This document shows positions 1-11,548 of a stretch of DNA of 64,000 bases, one piece after another (position 1 is the first letter of the stretch; each line of letters begins with the position of its first letter). A program made the position numbers and the translations under genes. Source of the DNA: Rhizoclosmatium globosum (taxonomy: Eukaryota > Chytridiomycota > Chytridiomycetes > Chytridiales > Chytriomycetaceae); the NCBI GenBank assembly GCA_002104985.1, contig MCGO01000017.1, forward strand, positions 310,001 through 374,000. The letters run 5' to 3'. The notes under the pieces were generated by a model. It made no database searches, was not told where the DNA came from, and worked only from the letters and a program-made list of their open reading frames with translations.

Positions 1-713
1 CGAAAGCATTTGATTCTCAACTTGGTCAACGGCGGAACTGGTTGCAACCTAGACTTGATCAATGGAAAAGGTGGTGGCTTGATTTTTTTGCTTCACGGTT
101 GTCCTGGAGTTGGAAAGACATTGACAGCTGAAAGTGTTGCTGAGCATCTGCACAAGCCGTTGTACTCTGTTTCGGCGGGAGAGCTTGGAACTGATGTCGC
201 ATCGTTGGAACGAAAGTTGTCTGAAATCTTGGAGGTTGCCAGCGCCTGGTCCGCTGTCATTTTGATTGATGAGGCCGATATTTTCTTGGAACGTCGTTCG
301 AAAACGATATCGAAAGAAACGCGCTTGTCGGCATCTTCCTCCGTCTTTTGGAATACCACCAAGGGATTTTGTTCTTGACCACGAATCGCGTCCAATGCTT
401 TGACCAGGCGTTTAAGTCCAGAATCACTCTTGCATTGAGATATGGTGATTTGGAATCGTCAGCCCGTGAACAGATTTGGAAAACGTTCTTGGATCGTTCA
501 GAAGGGGAAGGAAATTGGGACTTGGACGTCACAGAATTGGGTAAAGCTGATATTAATGGCCGTGAGATCAAGAATGTGGTACGATTGGCGAAAGCAATGG
601 CGACTGGTAGCACAAATGCAACTGGCCCCATCACAATGGAAAATGTGCGAAAGGTACTCTTAATGATGAAAACTTTTGACGATGAAGTTGGAGCTGAGAC
701 CAATTTTAATTGA
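1..713 (+). CDS. AAA+ ATPase, C-terminal part (5' end outside window)
   Basis: Two overlapping reading frames together encode the C-terminal part of an AAA+ ATPase. The first holds a Walker A motif (GCPGVGKT, near base 95-120) and a Walker B motif (ILIDEAD, near 258-278). The second continues with the sensor region (ILFLTTNRV), an arginine-finger-like FKSRI and the helical lid, and stops at 711-713. The frames join at a run of four A residues near 300-304; five would keep one frame, so I read this as a one-base deletion, probably technical. This module resembles the ATPase domain of large fungal AAA proteins of unknown substrate. The N-terminal substrate domain lies before base 1, so function beyond ATP-driven remodelling cannot be assigned. 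Confidence 0.85.
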
Positions 714-769
714 ACTTACGAAATGAATAAATGTTATATACTTTTAACTTGAAAGTAGTCTCCAATTCA

Positions 770-2857
770 ATGTCCTCTTTAAGTCAAGACGACTTCCGGA
801 AGCTCCTTCAAACTCCGCGGGCACCATCTGCATCAGATACAAAGCCAAAGGAGGCCAAGTTTGCGTGAGTACAGTGAACACCAAGATGTTGGCACTGACT
901 GTTTGTGTTCTGACAGCAAACCTCATCCAAAGAAGCCAGCTTCCGAGTTTGCCCGCCCAGTACCAAGGAAGTTCCAAAAGAAGCAGGAGTGAGTTCGAAC
1001 GACAAATGCAAGCTGAAGTGTACTCAACACCGATACAAACACAGAGCAAACACCGACCAAAACGCAGATGATTCAGGCAGCAAATTCCGCGACAGAGCTA
1101 GTGAACGTCGGCAGGGAATCAATCCAGACTACAAAGACTCTGAGGACATTCTTGCTAGACTGACTGCGGCCGAAGAAAAGGAGGGCGATATCAAGGACAT
1201 CAAATCCGTGATTTATGAGCAGTCAAAGTATCTTGGAGGAGATGTTACTCATACCCACTTGGTGAAGGGTCTTGACTTTGCGCTTCTAAAGAAAGTCAGA
1301 AGCGAGCTGCAGAAAGACCACAAGACTGAGTAAGTGCCTTCTTCCATTCAATTTCTTACTGTATCTTTTAAATAATCAATAAGGGAGCAAGAAGCGGAAG
1401 ACTTTTTGGACAGTGTTGCCGATACTTCCAAAGCTACTCCGGCATCAGCAACCGCACCTATCGAACCTCCTCGATTCCTATCCAGTTTCGCGGAACGAAT
1501 TCATGCTGCAGCTTTCTTGTCGAAAACCAGCCTGCCGCCCAAGAATGAGCTGTTTCGAGAAGGAAGAATGGCATTCTGTTGGGACTTACGGGGTGGTGAT
1601 GATATTCCGACCAACATTATCCGAAGTAAAGCTGATATAAAAGATGAGGTACGGCTAAATCAATTGTTAGACGATGGCAGTTAACGCAGCAAGTTCAGAT
1701 GAAGTCGTCGACAGCCGATTCAGAGGTAGTCATTGGAAAAATCGTTGAGATTCTAGCATCTGTGCGCTTTGGAACTAGAACGAAGGAGGGAATGACAGTT
1801 GGTGAGAAGAAGGCGCTCAAAAAGAAGGAACGCGAGGAAAAGGAGGCTGCAGAACAGAAAAAAAGAGAGCTTGAAAGCGGTATGGATATTGAGGGTGCAA
1901 TTATTGAAGACGACGGAGAAGAGTAAGCGGTTAATTGACAAATGATTGAATGATTAACAATTATACAGTATATTTGCAGAAGCAGGTCGTGATTATTCTC
2001 TAGAAGTTGTGGATAAATCAACGGGTGAACGCTTCAAAGCCATGCCACAAAAACCTGAAACTGCCGGATCAGGTCCAATCAAACCGACCTCATATTTCGC
2101 GAAACCGGTTATCGAGTCAGACGATGAAGGCGATTCTACTTCAGTCATGGATATCGTCCCTGCTTCGATGAGCCAGGAAAATGAGGACGATGATGATATG
2201 TTTGCAGATCTCGATGAAACTTCTAAACCGAAATCCAAGACTACAACTGTGTCTACATCAGCAACTCCTGCAAATGCCGCACTCTCATCGCTTCTCAGTA
2301 CTTCGGCAGCAATGCTCAATACACTTCAGGGAGCAGGAACCGCTGAAAAGCTTCTCACACAAGAACACCACGCCCTCGCAAAAACCAAAAAGCCAGCTGG
2401 TCTATCTCTATCCCGACTTGCATCAAATTACGGTGAAGAAGATCCGGAATTCGATCGTTACTATGACAGTGATGATCAGGATGAGGAGGAAGAAGCAGCT
2501 GCTGATGCATCCCAACTGGATCTGGGTATCAAGAATCGCAAAAAGACTCAAATGAAACGGTATGATTTCGAAACAGAGGAAGAGTTCCAGGCGTATAAAG
2601 AAAGTCAGGTTGTAATGCCCAAAAGTGCATTCCAGTTTGGTGTCAAGAGTTCAGACGGACGTAAAAATAGGAAAGAAATGCAGGCCAGTAGGGGAGCTGG
2701 AAGTAGCAGTGGAAATCAAGATCAGAAATTGGATAAAGAGATGAAGCAGCTTGACAAAATGATGGGTGAAAAGTATGGAATGTCCATTACCAAAAACGAT
2801 AAAAAGCGTGAAAGCAAAGGAAGCGGCGGTGGACCTACACAGAAACGCAGAATATGA
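770..2857 (+). CDS. IK: RED/IK-family spliceosomal protein
   Basis: RED (IK) is a component of the activating spliceosome (B complex). The start at 770 opens a short exon (MSSLSQDDFRKLL...), followed by a basic KPHPKK exon and then the family hallmark KFRDRASERRQGINPDY at about 1092-1145. A conserved segment with DVTHTHLVKGLDFALL lies at 1240-1290. Later exons carry a Lys/Glu-rich coiled region (1800-1925), the motif YIFAEAGRDY after a splice at 1968, and a long acidic, then basic, C-terminus ending in a QKRRI tail with TGA at 2855-2857. At least five short introns are needed to join the frames. RED proteins normally have Arg-Glu/Asp repeats; here the middle region is acidic but without a long RED repeat. 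Family assignment is strong; exact exon ends are inferred. Confidence 0.88.
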
Positions 2858-2969
2858 TTGTTTCATTGAGTAATAAATTCGAATGACATGGATCAATTAA
2901 TTTCCAAGTGACGTTCCAACTCACCCCATCACACCAAACACATACACTAAGAAGCCAACACACCCAAAA

Positions 2970-3046
2970 CGCGCTCGATTGGGATCGAACCAGTGACCTT
3001 GAGGTTAACCAGCCCCACGCTACTGCCAGCTGAGCCAACCGAGCAC
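2970..3046 (-). tRNA. tRNA-Asn(GTT)-like gene, non-canonical, possibly a pseudogene
   Basis: On the minus strand an A box (TGGCTCAGCTGG) and a B box (GGTTCGATCCC) sit at tRNA spacing. A 7-bp acceptor stem pairs GTGCTCG with CGAGCGC, with one G-T pair. The gene is followed at once by a TTTT tract, which fits a Pol III terminator. The anticodon stem TGGGG/CCTCA closes an eight-base loop, CTGGTTAA; dropping one G gives the standard Asn loop CTGTTAA (anticodon GTT). Other departures are a D stem with three good pairs, a C-A mismatch in the T stem and a four-base spacing before the D stem. A one-base insertion error in the loop is possible. Promoter boxes look functional; tRNA function is uncertain. 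Confidence 0.6.
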
Positions 3047-3346
3047 TTACATGCGCATGTAGGGCCACACACTATGATATCTTGTTAAAACAAGAAACAT
3101 TTTTTCGATTCACGCTATGAACTTGAAGTCAGTTGTTCAATCGAATACAGGATCGGGCATAATAGTTGCTGGTGACCTTAACGCAAACGGTTTACCATAA
3201 CGATTTTGTTCCACTCAATTTAGTAAGACATAGAAGGATCAGCCAACAGTCACATTGGAATTCTGGAGATGAGAAGAAACATGTTTGTTTTATTATCCAA
3301 TTGGTGTCTTATCCCAACTTTGAGACGACATCCTCAATAACACCTT

Positions 3347-5897
3347 TCAACTTCCCGCCGCTTCCGCGTCTTTCACCCTCGTCAAGTGCTTAACAAAGCC
3401 ACCAGTAGCACTTGGAACCAAATATGACACACTCTTTCCTCCCTCAATTGTAATTTTCATTCCCTTGTACACGGCAGCGTTCAACAACACACGTCCACTT
3501 CCGTCCGCACGAAGAATCAACCGTCCTTTACTTGCCGAAGCATCCCAGTTGACTTTCAAAATACCCTTTCCGACGTCTTCCCACTTCTTGTCGGTCGCGT
3601 TCAGCTTTGACGTTTTTGACAAGACTTCGTGGAGGGTTTCTTCCGATTCCTCACCAGCTCCACGCATAAGTGTAGATTGGTCGATTTGTTCATCTGGCTC
3701 AGGTTCATCGTCATCGTCGCCGCCGGCGGTCTCTTCAGTTGTAGCTGCAGGAGCAGCTGATGTAAGGTTTCCAAAGCCGCCAAACGTAGGAGTTGTAGTA
3801 GCTGGGGCGAGACTGCCAAATCCGCCGAATGAAGGAGTTGTGGTTGGAGCAAGAGAACCAAATCCACTAAACGTACTTGCCGGTGCTGGAGCTGCTGCTG
3901 CTGGTTTCGTGCCGAATGAAAACGAAGATGAAGATGTCGCTCCTCCAAAGCTGAAACCCCCGGTGGTAGCTGGCGGAGCAGCTGCTGACGACTTTTCTTC
4001 TGGCTTCTCAGCGGCTTTAAAACTGAATCCACCTGTTGTCGCTGGAACAGACGTTGTAGAGGATGCGGAGCTGAATGAAAACGTGCTAGACGCAGGGCTA
4101 CAGTAGCACTTGAATTGCTTGCAGGGGTTCCAAATGAAAATCCCCCAGTTGTGGCGGGAGTCGACGACGACGTTGAACCGAAAGAAAAGGAAGTAGCACT
4201 TGGCTTTGCAGCTGGCGCGGCTCCTGTTTGTCAGTTTCACATGCCAAGCACTTCACTTTTGTCAGAAGATTCGTCACCAAGCATGTATCACAAGTCCATG
4301 AAGGCCCTGCAGACGCTGCTGGCTTCGCTGTAGCAACAAGTTGCGAACTACCGAAAGAAAACCCTCCGGCTGAAGGAGGAGCAGGTGTTGCTGATGCGGT
4401 CCCAAATGTAAATCCGCCCGAAGCTTTGGGGGCTGGTGCGGCTCCAGGTTTATCTGCTTCACATGCCAAACATTTGACTTTGTCTGAAGGATTTGGTGAC
4501 AAACAGGTTTCACAGTTCCATGTTGGTCCAGATGCGGCCGGTTTGGACGCGGCTGGTGCTGGGGTAGGTTGTGCACCGCCAAATGTAAATCCTCCAGCTG
4601 GAGTAGGAGCAGAAGTGCTTGTAGTTGCGCCGCTGAATGAAAAACCTCCTGTAGTAGAGGTGGTAGATGCAGCTGTTGTCGTAGATCCACCGAATGAAAA
4701 TCCACCAGTCGTTGCTGTGGTAGACTTTGCTGGAGCAGACCCAGGTTTGTCGGCTTCACACGCCACACATTTCAGCTTATCAGATGGATTCGATACTAAA
4801 CATGTGTTGCATTCCCAGTTGGATCCTGAAGGTTTCGCTAGTGCCGCGGTTTTGGGCGTAGTACTGAAACCAAAAGTAGGAGCAGTTGAAGAAGGCGCTT
4901 CCTTTGAAGCAGGACTGAACTGGAATCCAGTTGTGGCCGAAGTAGTTGTAGCGCTGCTTGACGGAGCAAAGGAAAAAGCTGCGGTACCTAATGGGGAAGA
5001 AAGTTTAGGAATCTCGATTGCAAGATGCTTCACGTGGCTATTTTAACGCGTTCCATCCAGTTTGTAAATGAAATACTCAACTGGCAGCAACTGGCTTGGA
5101 ACCTGGTTTATCAGCCTCACAAGCACACTTGTCTTATCACCAGCATTAGGCACCAAACAAGTTCCACATGTCCAACCAACAGCAGAAGCAGTAGTCTTAA
5201 CTGGTGAAGTTGCTCGCTTGTTTTCCTGTCTCTCTTCAAAACCGTAACAGCTCCAGCATTCTTGTCAATAACACTTTTGTAGTGCGATTGATAACGGCTG
5301 GTAGCAGCAGACAAGTCTGCGAATGGATCCTTCTTCAAGAGTGTTTGGATATGTGCAAGGAAGTCCTCATTCAAGCCCCTCAATTGAGAAGCAAGAGCCT
5401 TTGTTTCGGAGTAACTTTTGCAGTTGATGCTGGAGTAGTTGAAGTAATTGAAGTGGTTGAAGTGGTTGAACAGGCAAGGAGACAGGAGCAGCGCGTTCGA
5501 CGGCTTCGTTTCTCGGCAGTAAAAACTCGGCGCGGCAGGCGGCGGTGCTCCGAATGAAAAGTTTGCAAATGCAGGAGTTGGAGCAGGTGGTTTTGGCGGG
5601 GCCGTTGCAGGTTGTGCAGCGGCGCCAAAGGAAAAGGCGGCGAATGCACCCACCAGCTGAGGACGGCTGAGGCGTCGACAAGCCCGCGGCTCTCTTTTAG
5701 ATTGGAACAGAGGTTAACCGTGAATCCCTGATTGACCAAATGCTTCCACTCACTCGCTTTGGTGCTGCGATCACACGTTCCTTCAGCTTCTCTTCTGAGG
5801 CCCGCTTGAATTCACCCGTTGGCTCAGGCTCGTCATCGTTGTCTTCATCGCGTCCTGGCTGGTTTGTGAGGTATCGCTCAGCTCCTCGTTTGGACAT
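3347..5897 (-). CDS. Nup50/Nup2-type FG nucleoporin with RanBP2 zinc fingers and Ran-binding domain
   Basis: This is a nuclear-basket nucleoporin that should bind importin-alpha and Ran. The start at 5897 gives MSKRGAERYLT, typical of the Nup50/Nup2 N-terminus. The middle is Ala/Thr/Pro-rich with many FSFG and FxFG repeats (about 3750-5650). Four RanBP2-type zinc fingers with the W-x-C-x2-C...C-x2-C pattern lie near 5105-5190, 4760-4830, 4460-4525 and 4240-4300. The C-terminus is a Ran-binding domain (WEDVGKGILKVNW, RILRADGSGRVLLNA). Frames change near 4100-4240 and 5100-5200. The first zinc finger is distorted by missing bases, which could be sequence error. A one-base change near 3350 would extend the protein by about 12 residues to a stop near 3312. 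Confidence 0.88.
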
Positions 5898-6102
5898 TGT
5901 TCACTTTTTGTTGAAACTGGAAGAACAAAACCAAACCAAAGCAATATCAACCAAAGTCATATTTCAACACACTCCCTTACTCATATTGGAACACTCGAAT
6001 GAAAACAGAATCAAAAAGAATCAAAATAGGTCGGCCCCAATAACGACCAGAAAAAGGAAAAAAAACAAAAAAAACATCCATAATCATCAAAAAGTCATCC
6101 AA

Positions 6103-9100
6103 TCAACTGAACATACCAGTTGGCTTGTTCAACTTCTCCCTAACGTATCCCAAAATAGTGGATAACTGTTTCCACTGTCCAGCTTATCCTCCATCAAATG
6201 CGACAAGAATAACATTCGCAAGTTGGCATCTCCGTCTTCCTTGACCACAAAGACGGATGGATAAGTTGTCATCATGAGTGTCGTCGTTCTTTGATGTTGG
6301 AAATCAAGTTGTTCACTCGCTTGCTCCAGTCATTTGGAAGTTGGGGGAGGGTTGTCTGAGCATCAATAGCTTAGAAATTATCGACTTTAAAATAAATCAT
6401 TATACCTTTCCAGGAACAATGCCGTCACTGTGGCTGTCCAAAAACGAGCCCACAAAGTTCCGGGGCAATGGCGCGTCCCACCATACGAAAATGTCGGTTC
6501 CGTTATCCATCAGGTATAATCCATGACGTTCAAGCTTCTCGCTAGACAAGTTGAGTACAGTTGGGAAAATAACTTGACCAGTTGCTTCATCCACAGTTCC
6601 CGCCAAACTATCCATGGTGTGAAGAGCCCAGAAACGCGGGTGTACATTTGGAACAAAGGACTCGGTAGAGTATACGCACATCATGGCATGCGCAAAGGAG
6701 CGCACGTCACTTGGAATCACGCCACTAGTTCGGAAAGCAATCTAACGATCTGATTAGCTACGCTTACATCCCTCCACTCTCGAGCGAAATTACTCACATG
6801 CTTCAATGTGCTCATAATCAACAACGGGAGCAACTTCAAGTTCTCTGGCAAAATCAACATGGAGTTCTGTCCAGACGATGTAAAAGCTGCCTTGTACGAG
6901 TTGATGATATCACACAGCCGAGAGACCATCTCATCTCTCGCGCTCTCAATATGACTTGACAAACATTTCTCAATACCCTTCTTAGCCAACAAAGTCGCAA
7001 TCGCGTATTGATCCGCTCCGGTATAAATATCACCCAAAGTATCCGTAACAGGAACAGTGAGAGTCAAGACTCTTATCCTTCTCTCTCCGTTACTGTTGGT
7101 GTGTAACAAGGCAGTTTGGAAACAGGCGCTCGAGCTTCCCAAAGGATCCTGGATTTCCATTTCGATTCCGTACGAGTTATCGGGGTTAACAGCAGGAAGA
7201 GCGAGAAGGTCTGTGCTTCGGAGGAAGAAGTTTCCGTGGAAACGGGTCATTCTGATTCCCTTTGAAGCGCGGACACGCAATACGGCCTCGAGAGCCAACG
7301 GTCGGGCAAAGAAGTTGTGTAACTCTGCGGAGAACTTTGCAGTGTCTTGTGGGTTGGAAACGTTGAAAGATGGGTAGTACCAAGTTCCTCCTCCAGTGAC
7401 GCGACTGAGACCTGTCAATGTGGCAATGTCGATGTATTGACTGTTAAGGCAAAGAGGTCGACTGCAACTTGGGCCCGAGAACAGTCTACGGCAAACCCTT
7501 TATAGAAGTGGTTGGAGGGTTGGAGTAATGTGACTTCTTTTGGAGTTCCAAGGAGTTTTGGATCTTCGCGGGGCTTCAAACCACCTTCACTGAGGTTTGG
7601 CAAGCTTCCCTGGAACACAACAATCTTTCCTCCGATGGCACTCTGTCGAATTATCAGTATTGGAAACTAAATCCATCAAACACATACAATCATCTTAAAT
7701 CCAATTTGCAACGCGCGACCCAAGGCATTTTGAGAGTTTTTGGTCTGTCTGAATAAGTTTGGCAAGTTGCTGAGAAGCTTCTCGATCACAAGTCGTGATT
7801 CGGTCAAAGTTACAAGCAAATCTTCTGGGAGCGGCAAGAAGGCGTCCTCGATATCTGACACAACCAAATTGTGGTTCGGAAAGAGAAGCCTACATATCCC
7901 AGTTAAATTTACGAATCGTCGGAAAAACTCACATTCAAGTTGAAGAAATGCAAGCTACTGTCCACAGCAATAAACGCTACTTTTGTTCTTCCATCTGAGT
8001 TTGGAATAGAATCAAGGTGCTCCAAAATGGTTTTGCAGACAATGTCAACCATTCCGCTTTGAACAGCGGCGAATGAAACATCAATCACAAACAGCATCAC
8101 AACTGGTTGAGGAGGGCGGACCATGTACTCTTGAGGAGCAATGTACTCAACAACAGAGTGAGTCAACTCGGCGCGTTTCATACGATCAACTTGCTGCCGA
8201 GCATCAGTGTCCCAGTCGAAGAATCCGGGAACTGTGAAGGGGTTGGTCAATCTTTTCCAATCCAAAAACCAACAACCGAATGCGAACCTTCATTCGTCAA
8301 GAAACACATGTTACACTTCCAACGTGTTCCTTGCTCCACAAACTGCACCCAAGGGTTGATGTAAGTTCTGCATCGTCGACATCTCACGATTTGTGGTGGG
8401 TTAATCACAGGCACTGGTTCCTCTCCAGGCAACAATGATCGGTACGGAGTAACAATCAATCCAAATGGAAGCTTTGTTTTCGTTAAAACAGCTTGGGTTT
8501 GTGGGATAACATTCAATGTGCATCGTTTGTACGAGGCAGGGCAGATCGAGTGTGGGGATTGAGCGACTGAGAATTGAGGAGACATGTTTGGTGGAGCAGC
8601 TAATTCTTCTAGTTCGATAACGTTTGGAGCACGTTGAAGGAGGTTGACAGCTGCTTGTTGCTGTTTGGGGAGTTCAGTGCCAATCGCCGAGATAAAACCG
8701 ACAAACACATACAGGTCCTCTTTGCTGCTGTCCTCCAAGGTTCATGTTTTGCATTCCAGCCTGCATTTGGTTCATTTGAGGTTGTCCCATTTGAGCATTC
8801 ATAGTGTTTGGACTCAATGGGCCCTGTTGCTGAATTCCTCCGTAAGACTGGCCAGGTTGTCCAGGTTGTCCGTATCCTGGTTGCTGGGGCTGAATAGGAT
8901 TTTGCGGTCCGGCACCAAACTGAGGTGGTCGAGGTGCTCCAAATTGAGGCTGCCGCAGGTTGCATAAACTGAGGTTGAGCTCCAGGCGCCTAACAAAATT
9001 AAATATTAAAGTTAAACCGTACGTGTTCATGCAGCATGATCGTCAACGTGGATGTTGATCAAAGCCACGTACCTGCATCATTGGATTAGGTGCTCCATTC

Positions 9101-9769
9101 GCCTGCCCTTGTCCAAGAACAGGCTGCTGTGGTTGAAATCCTGAAGGTCCGGGTACAGGTGCTCCTGTTGGAGGACCGTAGGGATTTTGTTGTTGTTGTG
9201 GAGGTTGTTGGGGGTAAACACGGCGACCAGCAGTGACAGGTGGGACAGGAGCGCCAGGTGCAACCTGAGAAGGCGCCTGTTCTGCGATAGGACCAGGTTG
9301 CGGTTGTCCCTGGAACATTTGTTGTTGTGTTGCTGTTGTTGTTGAAAGGGCGGTTGAGGTTGAGGGCCTGGCTGTCCCATTGGACGCGGCAGAGAGTTAA
9401 CTCCCATTGGCTGTTGCATTGGTCTAACGCCCATTGGATTGACTGGTCCCTGTCCCATTGGACGTTGGCCGGGTTGAGGCTGACCAGTCTGGCCAGGACG
9501 GTACATTGGAACCTGTCCGGGTTGCGGCATTGGTCTGCCTTGCATCAAACCAGGTCCTTGGGGCGATTGGGCCTGACCCAGTGGAGCTTCTGATCGAAAT
9601 GCACTTGCTGTCAACTAATTGGCTCAAATAAATGGTGACTTACGGGGGCGGAATCCATTGGACGGGGTGCCATGCCTCCTGGTTGTCCTGGTTGACCCTG
9701 CTGAGGTGGCTGCAGTGGTCGTTGCTGTTGTTGCTGCAGTGGGGGTCCAGAGTAGGGCGGTTGGCTCAT
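6103..9769 (-). CDS. SEC24: COPII coat cargo-adaptor subunit Sec24
   Basis: Sec24 pairs with Sec23 in the inner COPII coat and selects cargo leaving the ER. The start at 9769 opens a Gln/Pro/Gly-rich disordered N-terminus (9769-8700). A Sec23/24 zinc finger follows (CRRC...C-x2-C, about 8310-8390). The trunk is at about 8265-7680 ([15 protein letters not shown] and DSSLHFFNL). The beta-sandwich lies at about 7440-7000 ([11 protein letters not shown]), with the helical domain and a gelsolin-like C-terminus at about 6720-6110 ([13 protein letters not shown], then LGYVREKLN). Several short introns with GTAAGT-like donors separate the frames, for example just after the first exon near 9640. The last 25 codons need a one-base frame change near 6160; the stop at 6103-6105 is chosen because it restores the family's normal end. 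Confidence 0.92.
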
Positions 9770-9957
9770 CTATGTGCAAGTTTTTCGATAATCCTGTAAT
9801 AAACCAAAATAATGAGCATAGAGAAGAGAACGTGGCAGTATAAAAGCGTGTTATTGAAAAGTGAGCATCTAAGTACACAAAACGCTCTAATGGTCGTGTT
9901 GAAGTAAAATTGCCCCCCTCTCTCACAAGTCAGACTAAAGACTTGTGGCGTACGTTC

Positions 9958-11378
9958 TTATTGTGCAGCTATAGCTGATGTAGCTGTTGGCGTTGCAGCA
10001 ACATCTTTTGATGAAATACTTGGTACTGGAGGAGCAGGTGAATCTGGTGTTGCACCAGGATCGGTCTTCGGCTTATCCAATGTGTAAGAAGATTTAGCTT
10101 TTCTTGTTAGATATCCTTGATCCAGAATTTCGAATGGCTTTACATCCCTTGCTGTAATGGCGAACTGTTCATGATTTTCAATCATAAATTCCACCACAAA
10201 TGAACAGCTTTGGAACTCCTCTGTTTTACCAAGAATTAATCGTTTTTCGCAACAGCTGTTGAAAATTGTACTCACCTAAAGCCTGCTTCTCTGATTTCGG
10301 CTTCAGAATATTAGGCGAAAATATTCTCGCTAGATTATTTGTTGTCATTTGATTCACTTCTGAGTTTTCGGCCACCATGGCAAAGAGCTCCAACATTTGT
10401 TCTAAAAGCACAAGGTGTGGTGGTGGCAACAGCATCAACAACCAACGGAATACTTTGATCCGTAGTCCCCCATCCACAGGAATTTCTGCAACGTGATATT
10501 ACAAAACCATGAAATTACGCAGGAAAGTATGATTGAACTTACCAAGCGCTTTCAAAAAGAACGGGTACAAATCCGTTGTCAACAATGGTTCAGGCAACCC
10601 TCTTATATATCGCTTGACAAAATCCGCCACATCATAGACTGTATATCCCTCAAAGTTGAATCCAACTCCATACTTTGGTCCAGCATCAAACACAGTGGCC
10701 AACTGCGCCATACGACGTTCTGATCCATTGACTCGAAACACTCCATTACTTTTCAATCCATTGGCTTTCAAGAAATTGATACATTCGTAAGCGAGAATGG
10801 GTATTCTGCGAAGATTGAAGGTTGTATCATTTTCGCACGGCATTGAAGCATATTCAATCGATTTACAGAGCGCGACTTGAATCACTGCGAGTAAAAGCAC
10901 CACCACGAATCAAAAATAAGTATGGCGCGCCAGTTCTTAAGAGGGAATAGAGCCGAACTCACCTAACTCCGCCTTATTCTCTTTCGGGTCCTTTTTCCAT
11001 TTCGCCCACCACTTTTTCTTTCGAGGAATATAAAACGCGGCTTCTTGAACGCTTTTTAGGGCGTCTGTTGGAATCAGAGGTTTAAGGTTTTGTTGCTGGA
11101 ACGTTGTTCGAAGCCTCTGTATCGCTCCCGAACCAAGAGAATCAATCTCTTCGCCAGAGAAGCAGCCATACCACATTACATCTGTTGAACCTGTATAGTG
11201 TGGAAGTTAGCCAACTTTGTACATTGTTGGGACGGGCGCTGTTCTTTGTTTGAAAAAGCTGACCTCGTCGTGATTGAACTGCTGATCCCGCCGAACCCGC
11301 CCTTGAGGAGGATTTAGCGTCCTTCCTTATTATTTCGCTTTGAGACCTATGCAGTGAGTGTTTTGAGCCCGAGTTCAT
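9958..11378 (-). CDS. RhoGAP-domain protein
   Basis: This protein should stimulate GTP hydrolysis by Rho-family GTPases, so it likely affects actin or polarity. The start at 11378 is the first ATG (MNSGSKHSLHRSQSE). The N-terminal 120 residues are Ser/Lys-rich and contain a short Trp-rich basic part (KKKWWAKWKK, near 11000). The RhoGAP domain spans about 10870-10270. It contains the arginine-finger segment GVFRVNGSERRM (arginine in FRVNGS) and the later ARIFSPNILKPK segment, equivalent to the usual AxxFxPxL motif. A 100-residue tail with no recognised domain follows to the stop at 9958. At least four exons are implied. No membrane, PH or SH3 domain is visible, so the specific GTPase cannot be named. 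Confidence 0.85.
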
Positions 11379-11548
11379 GATCGCTCCACTGTTTCTGACA
11401 GGCGGTTTTTCCAAAAGTAGTTTCCCTTGTTCTCTAATTCACGTGATCTACCACCAGATTGTACATCAAGATTTAACCTCAAATACCCGATATATTCAAA
11501 AGAAAACTCTTGATGCGTAGCTCAAAAGACGCGAAAAGTCAATTCAAA

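Noticed and set aside
3465..5046. Long open frames on the + strand opposite the FG nucleoporin (213 and 272 codons)
   Set aside because: They mirror the Ala/Pro/Gly-rich repeat composition of the minus-strand gene and have no motif of their own; the minus frame has NUP50, zinc-finger and Ran-binding hallmarks.
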